From NCBI GenBank assembly GCA_015654475.1, contig JAATGV010000008.1:1-64000 (forward strand): DNA of 64,000 nt, in the 5' to 3' direction. Shown here in pieces: positions 46,700 to 55,883 of the stretch. How positions within the stretch are numbered: the first letter of the stretch is position 1; each line of letters starts with the position of its first letter. Both the position numbers and the translations under genes were made by a program. The DNA is from Actinomycetales bacterium. Lineage in GTDB: Bacteria; Actinomycetota; Actinomycetes; Actinomycetales; Microbacteriaceae. The notes under the pieces were generated by a model. It ran no database searches. It saw only the letters and a list, made by a program, of their open reading frames with translations, and was not told the origin of the DNA.

Positions 46700-46891
46700 T
46701 GGTTCCCCCCTGGATGCTCTTCCGGTCGGCCGCCCGCGTTCCACCATGGCATCTGCCTTAAGAACATCGCGCAGTAGAACTACCCGGCGCCCGCGGCCAT
46801 CAACGAAGGCAGGTAGCAGGCCCTGGTTGATCCATGCATAAATACGTGAAGGGTGCTTTTCCACTTTGTATGCCGCTTGTGCAACCGTCAC
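46379..46891 (-). CDS. Excisionase/HTH-like protein, C-terminus probably extended by a frameshift
   Basis: The first ~65 residues (VTVAQAAYKVEKHPSRIYAWINQGLLPAF) match the MerR/excisionase HTH type that bends DNA. After GRPTGRASRG the frame runs antisense through the SHOCT gene. A C6 run on the plus strand (46705-46710) sits at this point: one base fewer gives GNH and a TAA at 46696, a normal end of about 68 aa. The written frame of 170 aa is therefore probably not the ancestral product. GTG start at 46891, following a gene 12 bp upstream. Confidence 0.6.
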   Translation of the reverse strand: MTVAQAAYKVEKHPSRIYAWINQGLLPAFVDGRGRRVVLLRDVLKADAMVERGRPTGRASRGEPLTLWIQYPIFGAGEFFISQKARVKHLAKFTKLRDDTCRGASESRGVNLFKFQRGLFCRSDVLLCWLTHYLRHSSAGDTQRSRKSCLRGTLEQPRRDSHLANLIDDF

Positions 46892-46902
46892 TAGGTCAGT
46901 CG

Positions 46903-47211
46903 TCAGCGCCCACCCTCTTGCATTGATCGGATATGTTCAAGCGTGGGCCTGTCACCGCTCAAGTAAGGCTCTAAGTATTCCACGAAGACCTCTTCTGGCG
47001 AAGCTCCCTGGGCGAGACGGTCCTTGAAGTATTGGTCTCGGTCGCGTTGCTCCTGAACTTGTTGAACGTCGAACTGTACTGACCTTTGCCTGGACTCTGC
47101 GTCCCATTGCTGCTGGCAATCTCCGCATCGTTGAAGCTGTTGTTGTGTCCGGTTCTTTTTGTACACGCTTTTACCACAACCGTCTGGGCACGGAAATGGC
47201 CTCACTGCCAA
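46903..47211 (-). CDS. Small zinc-ribbon protein
   Basis: 102 aa; GTG at 47205 is an alternative start giving 100 aa. A zinc ribbon is formed by CPDGCGKSVYKK and RCGDCQQQW near the N-terminus, then a Gln/Arg-rich charged helix and LEPYLSGDRPT. No family recognised. It overlaps the preceding gene by about 40 bp and precedes the HTH gene, so it belongs to a dense minus-strand operon of small genes. Confidence 0.6.
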   Translation of the reverse strand: MAVRPFPCPDGCGKSVYKKNRTQQQLQRCGDCQQQWDAESRQRSVQFDVQQVQEQRDRDQYFKDRLAQGASPEEVFVEYLEPYLSGDRPTLEHIRSMQEGGR

Positions 47212-47509
47212 CCAGTTTGTGCACTTCCCCTGCGTGGTGGATTCCGAAAGCCTTGGCGATTTCGGTTACTCGAACATCTGGATATTGCCAGTAAACTCGC
47301 TTGACTAGATCCCACGGAGTCGGTTCGTCATTGATGAAGAGGGCAGCTCCGAGCCTGTGCAATGCATCTTCAACTCGGTCACGAGTCTCAATCACTTTGG
47401 CCGCAGCATCTTTGGCTGAGGCTAGGTCGTTGTCCAGCTCCGACAAGCAACTTTCGGTTTCGTCGAGGAATTCTGAGGTGCGTACTTGAGCCATTTTGTC
47501 GCTTGTCAC
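47171..47509 (-). CDS. Small helical protein with C-terminal HTH
   Basis: 112 aa from GTG 47509, whose first bases overlap the previous TGA (GTGA). N-terminal two-thirds is a coiled coil (ETESCLSELDNDLASAKDAAAKVIETRDRVEDAL); the C-terminus VRVTEIAKAFGIHHAGEVHKL is a helix-turn-helix. It is likely a DNA-binding regulator of the element. Function not known. Confidence 0.6.
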   Translation of the reverse strand: MTSDKMAQVRTSEFLDETESCLSELDNDLASAKDAAAKVIETRDRVEDALHRLGAALFINDEPTPWDLVKRVYWQYPDVRVTEIAKAFGIHHAGEVHKLVGSEAISVPRRLW

Positions 47510-47991
47510 TTTCGTTTCCCGAGCCCAGGAAGTCCTCCGCGTACAACCTGAGATTTGCTCGTGAGGTAGATCATTGCGGGTGTTGCTTTCCTGGAGTTGC
47601 GGAGCTTCGTGGTCGAAACTGAGTAGGTCTTCTTGACATTTCTTGTCTTCCTAGAACCGGACTTCTCCTGCCCTTTCACACGCACGGTTGCCAAGGAACC
47701 GTCGCATCGCGTTCCTTCAGGTAACAAGTGGATTGACATGCGGCCATCCGGCAAGACGAGGTGCTCTGAATCACAATCGACGCAATATTCGTGGTCATGA
47801 TAAAGCGCTTCAACCTCTGATTTAGGGCGCTTGGTTCGCCTCTTTACAGGCTTCCTTGCCCTACTCGTCACATATGTTGAGCCTGAAGCTGGGCACTTTT
47901 TCCCAGATGGTGTCGCGTGTTCGGCGAAGAGCGCACCCCCGAGCGGCACATTTTGCTCACAAACCGGACACCTTCCGTTCACTGAGCTCAA
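47506..47991 (-). CDS. Zinc-binding hypothetical protein
   Basis: 161 aa. Cys pairs CPVCEQN at the N-terminus and CVDCDSEH in the middle suggest two zinc sites; the rest is Lys/Arg-rich (KPVKRRTKRPKSE, RKTRNVKKTY), consistent with nucleic acid binding. First gene of the small minus-strand operon that continues through 47171, 46903 and 46379. No family recognised. The overlap with the next start (GTGA) argues that all are translated together. Confidence 0.6.
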   Translation of the reverse strand: MSSVNGRCPVCEQNVPLGGALFAEHATPSGKKCPASGSTYVTSRARKPVKRRTKRPKSEVEALYHDHEYCVDCDSEHLVLPDGRMSIHLLPEGTRCDGSLATVRVKGQEKSGSRKTRNVKKTYSVSTTKLRNSRKATPAMIYLTSKSQVVRGGLPGLGKRK

Positions 47992-48082
47992 CTCCTAGAC
48001 TTCCCCAGATTTTACAGCGCTGGTGGTTCCAACACGAGGACAACTGTCGGCACGTTTCAGTGACACAAATTAATTGTTTGGC

Positions 48083-48421
48083 CTAAAACGGCCAGGTCGC
48101 GACCAGCGAAAATCCGGCCGCGAAGACCATCATGAACCACGAGTATGCCGCATAATCAAGATGACGGTCATACTGCAGTTCTTCCTCGCTCAGGACAGTT
48201 TCGTGCACCTCTGCGACCTTCATCTTTACAGCGATGCGTCGTTGGCGGAACTCCCACCAGTGCGGAAAGTCTGACTTCGTCTTCGCAACCTGCTCTTGGG
48301 TCAGGCTATTCAGCGCTACCAGGTAGCCGGCACCGTGAATTGCAGCAGAGATAGAAAGATATGCCTGCCAAATAGTGCCGCCGGTAGCCAACAACGCTGC
48401 GAAAAATGCCCAGTCAATCAT
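48083..48421 (-). CDS. Membrane protein, last gene of the rtcB operon
   Basis: 112 aa with hydrophobic segments at about 4-22, 28-42 and 90-108, and a charged middle (QEQVAKTKSDFPHWWEFRQRR, EVHETVLSEEELQYDR). It starts 3 bases after the 62-aa gene stop, so it is co-transcribed with rtcB. I do not recognise the family. Ribosome-binding site not clear. Confidence 0.55.
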   Translation of the reverse strand: MIDWAFFAALLATGGTIWQAYLSISAAIHGAGYLVALNSLTQEQVAKTKSDFPHWWEFRQRRIAVKMKVAEVHETVLSEEELQYDRHLDYAAYSWFMMVFAAGFSLVATWPF

Positions 48422-48424
48422 GCT

Positions 48425-48613
48425 TCAAACGCTACGACGAGGCACTGACACGCAGCTCACTAAACCCGCGATAATCGCGGATACATGCGTCACTGCCGCA
48501 GCGAGCGCATCGAACCGACCTGTCACGCGGTCGAATGGTGCACGTCTCCGCCTTGCGGCACCCTGAACCTTGATCTTCGGGAAGTGGCGGGGCGTTCTGG
48601 GTTTAGTGCTCAT
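48425..48613 (-). CDS. Small basic protein coupled to rtcB
   Basis: 62 aa. The ATG at 48611-48613 overlaps the rtcB stop by one base (TAATG), so translation is coupled. The sequence is strongly basic (KPRTPRHFPKIKVQGAARRRR) with a hydrophobic C-terminal stretch. It resembles no archease; it could bind RNA or be a spurious short frame, but its tight spacing to both neighbours supports it. Confidence 0.5.
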   Translation of the reverse strand: MSTKPRTPRHFPKIKVQGAARRRRAPFDRVTGRFDALAAAVTHVSAIIAGLVSCVSVPRRSV

Positions 48614-49779
48614 TAGTCGCCTTTCACGTTGACGAGTTGGTGTAATGTGTGCCGGATCGACACCAAGTCCGCGGAGTCGTTCATCACTACGTCGATGTTT
48701 TTGTAGGCGGCGGGGATCTCGTCAATGAATGCGTCCGTGTGCCGGTACTCGATGCCTTGCATGGATTCTTCGAGCTGTGCCATGGTGAATGTTTTTCGAG
48801 CCAGTGAGCGCGAGTAGTCACGTCCGGCACCATGCGGCGCGGAACATAGGGCAAGCCGGTTACCCTTACCCTCCACCACGTAGGACGCGGTACCCATGGA
48901 GCCAGGGATCAAGCCCATCACCCCCTCGTGTGCGTCGATAGCACCCTTGCGCGACACAATCAGTTCACGACCAAAGTGCGTCTCAAGGGACGTGTAGTTG
49001 TGGTGGCACTGTATCGTCTCAAGCCGCTCCACAGCCTGACCAGTCCACACCTCGAATGCGGTAACAACCCGGTCCATCATCTCGGCACGATTTTGCAAAG
49101 CGAACTCCTGCGCCCAATGCAACTCGGCCATGTACCGGGAGAACTCTTTCGTCCCCTGCACAAGGTAAGCAAGGTCGTCATCTCTCAACCTGATCCACCA
49201 CTTTGCCATCTGCTCCTGCGCAACCTTGATATGGTGTTGGGCAATTTTGTTCCCAATACCACGCGACCCGGAGTGCAGGAATAACCACACGTCGTCGTTC
49301 TCATCGGCAGTGATCTCAATGAAGTGATTACCTGAACCGAGTGTGCCTAGTTGTAACGCCCAATTCGGAGCATAACTGGAAGGATCGAAACCGTACTTCT
49401 CAGCTAACTCGGTAAGCGCCTCAACCCGATCCCTGGCCGAATCCGTGAGAGACGTGTTGTACTTGCCTGCCGAGAGTGGAATAGCAGCCTCAATAGCCTC
49501 CCGCACCGCTCTACGATCCTCCGGCAGATCTTTGACCGTGAACTGGGTTCGCACCGCGATCATCCCACAACCAATATCCACACCAACCGCCGCAGGGATC
49601 ACCGCACGCTCAGTCGGGATCACCGACCCCACCGTTGCACCCTTACCCAAATGTGCGTCAGGCATCAACGCCACATGCGGAAAAATGAACGGCAACGTCG
49701 CCGTCACCCTCGCCTGTTCAAGCGTGTTATCTGCAATATCCGAAGCCCACACAAACAACTTCTTGCTATCCTGCCTCAT
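48613..49779 (-). CDS. rtcB: RtcB-type RNA-splicing/repair ligase
   Basis: 388 aa, short for RtcB (about 400-480). Signature motifs: PDAHLGKGATVGSV, VGVDIGCGM with metal ligand Cys71, LGTLGSGNHFIE, HSGSRGIG, SRKGAIDAHEG and, near residue 318, CSAPHGAGRDYSR with the His that carries GMP. It joins 2',3'-cyclic phosphate to 5'-OH RNA ends using GTP and manganese, in tRNA repair. No archease gene is nearby. It heads a small minus-strand operon. Its place beside phage remnants fits phage-borne RtcB, used against host anticodon nucleases (inference). Confidence 0.93.
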   Translation of the reverse strand: MRQDSKKLFVWASDIADNTLEQARVTATLPFIFPHVALMPDAHLGKGATVGSVIPTERAVIPAAVGVDIGCGMIAVRTQFTVKDLPEDRRAVREAIEAAIPLSAGKYNTSLTDSARDRVEALTELAEKYGFDPSSYAPNWALQLGTLGSGNHFIEITADENDDVWLFLHSGSRGIGNKIAQHHIKVAQEQMAKWWIRLRDDDLAYLVQGTKEFSRYMAELHWAQEFALQNRAEMMDRVVTAFEVWTGQAVERLETIQCHHNYTSLETHFGRELIVSRKGAIDAHEGVMGLIPGSMGTASYVVEGKGNRLALCSAPHGAGRDYSRSLARKTFTMAQLEESMQGIEYRHTDAFIDEIPAAYKNIDVVMNDSADLVSIRHTLHQLVNVKGD

Positions 49780-50369
49780 CGTTTACCTTCCTAAAACATC
49801 TACGCGGGTAAGCTTCGTCGAAATTGCCGTCGTTCTGTCACTCGCAACAGGAGCATCCCAGTCTAGAGAACGGTTCGCCCCCGTAATCGCTACTCGAAGC
49901 GGCGGGAGTAGGGATCATCCTACGTAAACCGGGCAGCCACGATTCGGAAATACGCCTACTCGAAGGCCTTGCGGCAAAGTATCCGAATTCGAAACCTATC
50001 GCCGAGCGAGGGACGATGGCACAAAGTTCGCAAGCAAGCATGGATGACTAAATCGTTGTTGAGGGCTTCAACACCTCGACCGCTTTCCTGACCGCTCGGC
50101 TTCAGTACGCTGTTGCCTCCGCTGGGGGGGGGCTAAGCTCAGTGCCTACTTCGTCATTGCTAACTACTATTGGTGGCGGCAAGATAAGGTCGTGAGCATC
50201 GGTAGTAACGACTTTATAATTGGTATTAGGCGTGTCGCGGTGACCATAGTGGTCGGACCCACTCATTTGCTTCGCATGCTTGCAGCACCTGCACCAATAG
50301 CTCTGCTGATGCCTGCCGAACCATAGAGGGTTTTGGCAAGAAGCGGATTGAGGGAATCGAGCGTTTGCT
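49780..50369. other. Gene-free 590-bp stretch
   Basis: No supported gene on either strand. CTACTCGAAG occurs twice (around 49890 and 49958), a weak direct repeat. A run of nine G lies at about 50125. It contains the promoter of rtcB on the minus strand but no clear boxes; it may be the right edge of the integrated element. Confidence 0.4.
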
Positions 50370-50564
50370 ATGTCAAGATCTAAACCGGTATTGGACGAAC
50401 AACAGCTGGCGGAACGTCACCTGTTGCGAGCTGCAGGCGCCCTCGCATTTGTCGGTGCCGCTATTTTGCTGTTTGGCATGGCCAGCCCAGTCTTGGCGAC
50501 TCTTGGTGTCGTTGTCCTCGGTCTCGGCATCTGGTTGGGGTTCTGGGTAGGGATTAATTCCTAA
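50370..50564 (+). CDS. Small membrane protein, function unknown
   Basis: 64 aa from ATG 50370. A charged N-terminus (SKPVLDEQQLAERHLLR) is followed by two hydrophobic segments (about 21-40 and 42-62) rich in Gly, Ala, Leu. No ribosome-binding site is evident. An imperfect hairpin (ATAACTAAGG with CCTAGTTAT, about 50575-50605) follows the stop. I recognise no family. Confidence 0.45.
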   Translation: MSRSKPVLDEQQLAERHLLRAAGALAFVGAAILLFGMASPVLATLGVVVLGLGIWLGFWVGINS

Positions 50565-50843
50565 AAGGGTCCCAATAACTAAGGACTCCAAAAACCTAGT
50601 TATCTGGCCGGTCCCTTGTTCTATTCGTCCCGTTTTGGTTCGCACTCTGTGAGGGCTTGTGGGTCCCCGTGGAGTTCGGTGGCACCACGCCCGGCGCGTG
50701 AGCGCAGCAGGCACGGTTTGTTCCCCACAAGCCCGACATGAGGCGCAACTATTCCGTGACGCCCTACTTCCGGCGATATCCCTTCAGCAAATCGGGCACA
50801 GTTTCTGAACACACACCTGTGCTCGACCATGAGGGGAACACCA

Positions 50844-53150
50844 ATGAAATATCACGATTACGTGCCGGGCGGCCTGAAGACCAAGCCGCGTTCGGCAGCC
50901 ACAGCACGGTCACGTCGAATGCGGATCCATGGTGCCCGTGGCACAATCCGGGCCGTGCTGAGCTGCGTGCTCGTCGTGTTTCTGGCTATCTGTGGATCCG
51001 CGGCATACGCCGACCCATATGTAGAATCGCGGCGCCTCGGCTACCTGCTAGACGGTACGTCCGATGGCCACACCGTGACAAATGTGTGGATGGGCTCGTT
51101 CGACAAGGCGAATTCTGAGGTGCCTTGGTTCTGCATTGAATTAGGCGTCCCAGTGACGTCAGACAAGAAAGGGGAATTGACTGAGCGCACCAGTTCGGCG
51201 CATCGAAAGGCGGCATACATCATTGGCAAGTATGGCGACTCGTCGAGCAGCAAAACTCACGCAGCAATTGCGTTGGCTGTGCACGAACTTCTTGACACAA
51301 CGTCGGTATGGGATGCCGGCAGGTCGACGATCCGTGGTGCCGTTGACGGACTCGCAAGGGAGGGCACGCTCGAGCTCTCAGACCAGTTCATCGAAGAGGC
51401 ACAGGACGCCTACGGGCCGTGGCATCTGGAGGACCCGACCATCAACATTGCCGCCGACAACCGTTCAGGCAGTGTGTCGAAGATCCACGCCACGTCGGCA
51501 CCAGGCAAACGTCAAAGCGTTCCAATTACTCTCACGCTATCGGGGGACGCGACGTGGAATGCTACTGGGACGAAGACAACGGTGGTCGATCCAGACGCGT
51601 CGGGCGCTACCCGGTTCACGCTTGCCAGCGGAGGTGGCACCGTGGCTGTCACCGCCAGCTACGATGACGCACCGAGGGGCCACGCGGTGATCTCCACGCC
51701 GCCGGGCAACTCTCAGGTGCACACCGCTACGTCGGAACCGGAGACCATCAGCTCGCACTCAGAGGTGCAGGTGGGCGAATGGAGTGTCACCCCCACCGCC
51801 ACAACCGTGGCAAATTCGCATGCGCGCATCGGGGAGGCTCTCACCGACACCATAGATGTCGTCCTCCCCGATGGACAGCTTTGGCCAAAGGAATCGGGCA
51901 ATGCGGTGCCAGCAGTGTTCTCCGTGTCGTGGTATTTCTCTCAGACGCCGCTGCCTGAACGGTCGGCGGTGCCCGCCACACAGCCATATACGACCAAGAA
52001 GGTGACCGTGAAGGGGGAGGGCACGGTCACGGTGCGGGCCGATAGATCGGCGCAGCAGTCCGGTTACTACTATCCAGTAGTTGAACTGAACGTCAACGAC
52101 CAGCCAAACGATTACCGCCAGTATTTTGCGGCCGACTGGTCCGCATTGTTGCACGAAGCACGAGAGCAAACATTTGTTCCTTGGCAACCAACAGTGACAA
52201 CCGCGACAACGCACCCGCGCATCGACGTGGGGGAATCAGTGGCCGACGTGATTGTCGTGGCAGGCAACGAACCGTCGACAGCGTTGGTGGTCGAATCCAC
52301 GTTGTGGGGGCCGATAGCTGAGCCTCCCCAGTTTGTCGCGAATCCCGATCACATGAAGTCGGCGGCACCCGTGCCGGAAGGCACGCCGGAGGTAGCAACG
52401 GTGAGTACGGAAGTCGTCGGTGATGCCACAGTGACAACTGAAGCTCTCGAAGTAGTTGAGCCGGGCTACTACGTATGGACGGAGAAGATCGCGGCCACTG
52501 AATTCACTGAAGCGTGGCACTCAGACTGGGCGTCTGAGACCGAGATAAGTCGACGTGTCCATCAGCCACAGGTCACAACCGTGACGTCGAGCGCGATGGT
52601 AGGGCCAGGAGAGACCATCACCGACACTCTCACTGTCTCGGGCAACGACCCGGATGGGGAACTCGTCATCACCTCAACCTTGTATGGTCCGCTGCCCCGC
52701 CAGCCGGAGCTTCTCGTCAACGCCGAGCCGCACAATGCGGAGGTGATCCTGCCTGCGGGGCAGATCCCCGTGGTCGGCACCGTGACGACCACGGTTATGG
52801 GAAACGGTACAGCCGTGACGCCGGGTCTAACGGTGACAAAACCGGGGTACTACGTTTGGGTCGAGACCATCCCGCCGACAGAGTCGAGCTCAGGATGGGC
52901 GGCCAACTATGGCCAAACCGATGAGGTGACGCTCGTCGCAGCGCCGGTTTCTAAGTCGGCGACGGTGCCGCCGATCGAGACACCATCCAAGACGAGTGAG
53001 GTGCCAGCAACGAGCCTTGCAAACACCGGTCAATCGCGCATCGGACCTCTGCCAATGCTCGGCGTAGGGTTCGGCACACTCGGTGCCGGGGCCGTGGTTG
53101 CCGTAATCGCCCTGCGGCTGGCCCGTCGAACGCCGGTCGTCAAGGACTAG
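50844..53150 (+). CDS. Sortase-anchored surface protein with a degenerate thioester (TQXA) domain
   Basis: 768 aa from ATG 50844, eight bases after GAGGGG. A basic N-terminus and hydrophobic helix ending in SAAYA form the signal peptide. The N-terminal domain (FCIELG near residue 100, KTHAAIALAVHELL) resembles a thioester domain, but the Gln of TQxA is His, so no Cys-Gln bond is expected. Three beta-sandwich repeats follow (about 310-435, 440-570, 575-705); the last two share TLxGP, GYYVW and an aromatic end. The C-terminus has LANTG (LPxTG-like), a membrane helix and Arg residues. No sortase gene lies nearby. It is a probable adhesin. Confidence 0.85.
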   Translation: MKYHDYVPGGLKTKPRSAATARSRRMRIHGARGTIRAVLSCVLVVFLAICGSAAYADPYVESRRLGYLLDGTSDGHTVTNVWMGSFDKANSEVPWFCIELGVPVTSDKKGELTERTSSAHRKAAYIIGKYGDSSSSKTHAAIALAVHELLDTTSVWDAGRSTIRGAVDGLAREGTLELSDQFIEEAQDAYGPWHLEDPTINIAADNRSGSVSKIHATSAPGKRQSVPITLTLSGDATWNATGTKTTVVDPDASGATRFTLASGGGTVAVTASYDDAPRGHAVISTPPGNSQVHTATSEPETISSHSEVQVGEWSVTPTATTVANSHARIGEALTDTIDVVLPDGQLWPKESGNAVPAVFSVSWYFSQTPLPERSAVPATQPYTTKKVTVKGEGTVTVRADRSAQQSGYYYPVVELNVNDQPNDYRQYFAADWSALLHEAREQTFVPWQPTVTTATTHPRIDVGESVADVIVVAGNEPSTALVVESTLWGPIAEPPQFVANPDHMKSAAPVPEGTPEVATVSTEVVGDATVTTEALEVVEPGYYVWTEKIAATEFTEAWHSDWASETEISRRVHQPQVTTVTSSAMVGPGETITDTLTVSGNDPDGELVITSTLYGPLPRQPELLVNAEPHNAEVILPAGQIPVVGTVTTTVMGNGTAVTPGLTVTKPGYYVWVETIPPTESSSGWAANYGQTDEVTLVAAPVSKSATVPPIETPSKTSEVPATSLANTGQSRIGPLPMLGVGFGTLGAGAVVAVIALRLARRTPVVKD

Positions 53151-53174
53151 GCCCAAAGGAACAGGCCGCGCGAA

Positions 53175-53211
53175 GCGGCGGGCGTCGGTGGCTGATCACC
53201 GTGCCCGCCGC
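53175..53211. terminator. Large hairpin after the surface-protein gene
   Basis: GCGGCGGGC (53175-53183) pairs with GCCCGCCGC (53203-53211), and an inner GGTG/CACC stem adds 4 bp. It sits between two convergent genes, 25 bases after the first stop, so it may end transcription from both sides. Confidence 0.65.
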
Positions 53212-53391
53212 GACGTCGGATAATGTGGTGTCGGACATTCAGCCCACACTGGCGCCAAGCAGGCACCGCATGTGGCAGGTCGTGTCAACTCCCGGCGCCA
53301 CCGCCTCATCAATAATCAGTCGAACTGAAGGACTAACCCTCAACCGGCGAACAGCCCCCAAAGCTGTCTGCGCCTTTCGGCCTGCGACTCG

Positions 53392-54138
53392 TTAGTGCGT
53401 GTGTGACTCAGTCTTCGCGAGCTGCGCGCCGAGATCGTCTGGAGTCAGATTCGCGTCACGGAACGCATCCGTCAGGGGCAACTGCAGCCGGATGTCGGTG
53501 CCGAGGCATAAAGCCGCCCTGCCCGAGACCAGCTGGAAGTCGAGGATATGCCCGCCCGCTGTGCGGTCTTCAGTGATGAAATGTGCGTGGCATCCAGGAA
53601 CCCCGATGCCTTGCTCATAGAGGGGTGTGCGGAACCCGACCACAACTCCGCGGACGTTCTCATGAATGATGACGTTGTCGTCGTCGGTTGCCTCCACCAT
53701 TGGCCGATACGGCTTCGACTGTTTGACGACCGTACGCGTCTTCACCGAAGCGAATTCACCCTCAATGCGCAACGCGTACATGTAGTTCTCCGACATCGTC
53801 ATATGATCGATGATTTCTGAAACCTCGGCTCGCGAACTGTTGGGCGGCATATCGGCCTCAATGTGGGGCACAAAGTTGGTGACGACCGCATACGGCGTGT
53901 AGTCGTCCAGGTTTCCCAGATGGGCTCCGCCGTCGCCGCGCAGTTGGTAACACGTTCCGCCCAGGATCACCATTTCGCCATCAAGCGCATCAAAGGTACC
54001 GATCCCGAACGAGCCATGCCCAAGCAGGTCGCGCACACAAGTCTCGCCCTCGTACACCCCATCGAGCAGCGCACTCATCAAGCTCGTCTGGAAAATCTCG
54101 TGACGCGATACCGGGAGATGTGAGATGGGAGATGTCAT
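53392..54138 (-). CDS. alsD: Acetolactate decarboxylase
   Basis: 248 aa, typical length. The sequence [34 protein letters not shown], then GEMVILGG and the zinc-ligand stretch [20 protein letters not shown] are diagnostic of AlsD/BudA. It converts alpha-acetolactate to acetoin in the cytosol, draining pyruvate to a neutral product. Its ATG overlaps the alsS stop (ATGA), so both enzymes are made together. The last gene of the operon. Confidence 0.95.
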   Translation of the reverse strand: MTSPISHLPVSRHEIFQTSLMSALLDGVYEGETCVRDLLGHGSFGIGTFDALDGEMVILGGTCYQLRGDGGAHLGNLDDYTPYAVVTNFVPHIEADMPPNSSRAEVSEIIDHMTMSENYMYALRIEGEFASVKTRTVVKQSKPYRPMVEATDDDNVIIHENVRGVVVGFRTPLYEQGIGVPGCHAHFITEDRTAGGHILDFQLVSGRAALCLGTDIRLQLPLTDAFRDANLTPDDLGAQLAKTESHTH

Positions 54139-55883
54139 TGCAACACGTCGCTTTCTAGGTCGGTCATCAGGTCTGTCAAGTTGTTCCGGTAATCGACGCG
54201 AGCATCAATGATGCTCGGGCCATCCTCGGCGAGCGCCGCGGCGAACACATCTGCGAAGTCGGCGAGGCGATCGACGCGATAGCCGTGAGCGCCAAACGAT
54301 TCGGCATATTTGACCACATCGTAGTCGCCAAGCTGGATGCCGTTGGAACGACCGTACTTGCCGAGTTGCTGGAAGGCGACCATGTCATAGGTCCCGTCGT
54401 TGAAAATGACGTGCACGAAGTTGGTGTGCAGTCGAACGGCGGTTTCCAGTTCCATGGCCGAGTATAAGAATCCTCCATCCCCTGAGACCGAAACCACCGG
54501 TGCGTCTGGGCGAACGAGCGCCGCTGCGATCGCCCACGGAAGGGCGACGCCGAGCGTCTGCTGGCCGTTCGAAAACAGAAGAGTGCGGGGATGATACGTA
54601 CGGAAGTGGCGAGCCATGTAGATGTAGTTCGAGCCGACATCGCACAACACGGTTGCGTCGTCCGGCGTCACCCGGCGCAGTTCGAGAGTGAGGGCGGCCG
54701 GATGGATGCCCGCGGACTCATCGGTTGGGAATGTGACCGCATCTGCTTCAGTAAGCCGGTTGCGCTGTTCGGCCACCTCGGCTGAGGCTGCTGGGCGAAG
54801 GGAGAGGCCACGGATGTGGTGGCCGAGGGCATCGATTGTGTCGGCGATGTCTCCCCGCAACTCGAGAGTCGGCCGGTAGTAATCGTCGAGATCGGCGGCG
54901 ATTTCGTCGAGGTGGATCACGCGGCGCTGGCGGTCTCGGTTCCATTTCGCCGGCTCGTATTCGACGAAGTCGTATCCGATAGTGAGGATGAGGTCTGCTC
55001 GATCGAGCAGAATATCTCCCGGCTGGTTTCGAAACAGCCCAACCCTGCCAAGATAGTGGTCTTCGAGTTCGCGCGTGATCACTCCTGCCGCCTGGAAGGT
55101 CTCTACGACGGGCAGTTCGGTAACGTCAAGCAGACGATGCAATGCAGCGGCGGCCCGGTCGGAACTCGATCGTGCTCCCGCGAGGATGACGGGAAACTCG
55201 GCGTTGCGAAGAAGCTCTGCCGCCGCACTCAACGAATCCTCCGGCGGCACGCCCAGCTTGGCGGCCCAGTGCGGCGTTGTCATGCGAACGTTTGTTTGCT
55301 CGAGCAGCACGTCGTAGGGCAACACCACGGCGGTCGCCCCGCGAGGCTCCTGTGCCGCCATCCGGAAAGCGTTGGCCACCGCCTCAGGCACGTTGTCGGC
55401 AACGCTGACTTCTCCCGCCGTCTTGGTGACGGAGGAAAGCAGGCTGACGGCATCCATCGATTGGTGAGTGCGCTTGAGCCGGTCAGCGCGGGACACCGCG
55501 CCACACAGTGCGACCATGGGATCACCTTCTGTGGTGGCGGTAAGAAGCCCGGTTGCGAGATTGCTTGTGCCTGGTCCGCTGGTGACGAGCACGACGCCGG
55601 GCTTTCCGGTGAGGCGACCAACCGCGGCGGCCATGAAGGCAGCATTCTGCTCGTGCCTGCAGACGATGAGTTCGGGCCCGGCATCGAGGAGCGCGTCGAG
55701 AAGTGGGTCGATTTTTGCGCCAGGAACTCCGAACACCCACTTCGTCTCATATGCGCTCAGCAATTCTGCGATGCGGTCGGCCGAGCGAGCGGACGCGATT
55801 GCGGTCGCAGTGGCCGGAGCGGATGTGACGCTTCGGTCGGTTGAGTGCTCGGTGTTGTGGGCTGCTGAAATCGGATTCATCAT
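54135..55883 (-). CDS. alsS: Catabolic acetolactate synthase
   Basis: 582 aa. Thiamine-diphosphate enzyme: [16 protein letters not shown] and the catalytic Glu in [13 protein letters not shown] near residue 78, SGPGTSN, and the ThDP/Mg motif [17 protein letters not shown] near residue 465-480 with [10 protein letters not shown]. No FAD-binding regulatory features and no ilvN partner nearby, which favours the catabolic AlsS/BudB type over anabolic IlvB. It condenses two pyruvate into alpha-acetolactate. An N-terminal ~35-residue Ala/Thr-rich extension is unusual. ATG at 55883 or 55880. Regulated from the shared region upstream. Confidence 0.93.
   Translation of the reverse strand: MMNPISAAHNTEHSTDRSVTSAPATATAIASARSADRIAELLSAYETKWVFGVPGAKIDPLLDALLDAGPELIVCRHEQNAAFMAAAVGRLTGKPGVVLVTSGPGTSNLATGLLTATTEGDPMVALCGAVSRADRLKRTHQSMDAVSLLSSVTKTAGEVSVADNVPEAVANAFRMAAQEPRGATAVVLPYDVLLEQTNVRMTTPHWAAKLGVPPEDSLSAAAELLRNAEFPVILAGARSSSDRAAAALHRLLDVTELPVVETFQAAGVITRELEDHYLGRVGLFRNQPGDILLDRADLILTIGYDFVEYEPAKWNRDRQRRVIHLDEIAADLDDYYRPTLELRGDIADTIDALGHHIRGLSLRPAASAEVAEQRNRLTEADAVTFPTDESAGIHPAALTLELRRVTPDDATVLCDVGSNYIYMARHFRTYHPRTLLFSNGQQTLGVALPWAIAAALVRPDAPVVSVSGDGGFLYSAMELETAVRLHTNFVHVIFNDGTYDMVAFQQLGKYGRSNGIQLGDYDVVKYAESFGAHGYRVDRLADFADVFAAALAEDGPSIIDARVDYRNNLTDLMTDLESDVLQ

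Noticed and set aside
41395-50369. attR copy of the tmRNA 3' end
   Set aside because: I scanned for the TTCGATTCCCGGCGTCTCCA end and found no second copy in this window.
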